This document shows, piece after piece, positions 29,810 through 30,333 of a stretch of 30,333 nucleotides of DNA. The translations under genes and the position numbers were made by a program. The first letter of the stretch is position 1; the number at the start of each line of letters is the position of its first letter. The notes beneath the pieces were generated by a model, which had not been told where the DNA came from, searched no databases, and was given only the letters and a program-made list of their open reading frames with translations. The stretch spans positions 11,354-41,686 of the forward strand of contig NW_003112484.1 of NCBI RefSeq assembly GCF_000003605.2, given 5' to 3'. This DNA comes from Saccoglossus kowalevskii (Eukaryota > Hemichordata > Enteropneusta > Harrimaniidae).

Positions 29810-30333
29810 CAGTGGAACAGCACTTGGCAGCCAATATAATCAAAGAAAATCCAGGAGGGCAGCTCCTAAATGAAGAAGATACAAAACGTGATTGTATCCT
29901 TCTCAGTCGGGCTACTTCGAGTAATAACACTGATGCTAGGAGGCAAAAACATGCTTTAAAGTCAGCTGAAAGAACAAATAATAGTACTCTATCTAAAAAT
30001 GTCTTGCACAAGCAAGAAGAGAATTATGAACCCAATCAAGAGACGTCAAAAAAGAGAACTACAGAGGGCGCCAGACACAGTACCATAAGCAATGATGAGT
30101 ATCAGTCTGCTGCAGAAGACGTTGATTTGGATACAATTGATTGGTGCAGTTTAAGTGGGGACAAATTTTTAGTCAAGTTGGAAATGTTATGGCTCAGTGA
30201 TAAGAAAAACACTGTGCCATCAGTTTTGAGAAAAAAGTTTCGAAGTATCGAAGATCCTCATGGATTTGTGCTCTATCTTTTGGTGAATAATCCTGATGTT
30301 GAAAACAGGAAGAGAGCTGATAGTATCGCTTTT
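29810..30333 (+). CDS. Coding exon of an unrecognised protein, runs off the window
   Basis: After the acceptor ATTACTTCCAG (AG at 29808-29809, possibly a second AG at 29811-29812) a frame stays open to the last base, 174 complete codons from 29812. The frame is also open upstream to 29701, so the acceptor could lie further left, near 29738. The protein starts VEQHLAANIIKENPGG, has a long polar region rich in Asn, Ser, Lys and Glu, then a better-folded segment with TIDWCSLSGDKFLVKLEMLW and HGFVLYLLVNNPDVENRKR, perhaps a helical domain continuing past the edge. I do not recognise a family. The overlapping minus frame (29775-30011) is a shadow. The 3' end is missing. Confidence 0.65.

Noticed and set aside
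1-30333. CRISPR arrays, operons, bacterial promoters or ribosome binding sites
   Set aside because: The introns, poly(A) signals and domain types are eukaryotic; no regular repeat-spacer array exists.

Overview
The window looks like nuclear DNA of an invertebrate animal, most plausibly a marine deuterostome such as a lancelet or hemichordate, or possibly a lophotrochozoan. It is AT-rich. Its genes are split by GT-AG introns, it has an intronless TRIM-NHL gene of the kind expanded in such genomes, and it carries many small fold-back elements plus retroelement debris. The species call is inference. Genes are sparse, and most of the sequence is intergenic, intronic or repeat-derived.

Layout, left to right. 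1-1846: non-coding, with a strong hairpin at 597-710. 1847-4078 (+): a complete single-exon TRIM-NHL protein (RING, two B-boxes, coiled coil, NHL propeller). 4079-9791: mostly empty, with a fold-back element (5962-6069), a GC-rich open block (8653-8874) and a diverged tandem duplication (8881-9475). 9792-10496 (-): a two-exon gene for a 76-residue secreted, cysteine-poor, polybasic peptide precursor that only appears after splicing. 10846-13981: a non-autonomous LTR retrotransposon with primer-binding site, purine tract and a 4-bp target duplication; its right LTR is hidden by the assembly gap (12990-13930). 14059-17278: MITE-like elements, a CA repeat and an X-box/CCAAT/CRE cluster (17035-17078). 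17279-19490 (-), with a probable 5' UTR exon ending at 20181: a secreted protein of two homologous domains on phase-1 introns. 20182-24800: repeats, a Ty3/gypsy RNase H relic, a TTAA-flanked MITE and a decayed ~40-bp minisatellite. 24794-27168 (-): a WD40 propeller gene, plus an extra terminal exon with its own poly(A) signal that may be an alternative 3' end. 27169-27552: a CpG- and ETS-rich divergent promoter. At 29810-30333 (+) a coding exon of an unrecognised protein runs off the window.

The genes do not form a pathway. The TRIM protein would be a cytoplasmic ubiquitin ligase, the WD40 protein a scaffold, and the two minus-strand genes at 9.8-10.5 kb and 17.3-19.5 kb encode secreted products without a recognised family. 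Those two are the best candidates for undescribed biology. Both are reconstructed from splice sites and phases and need transcript support.
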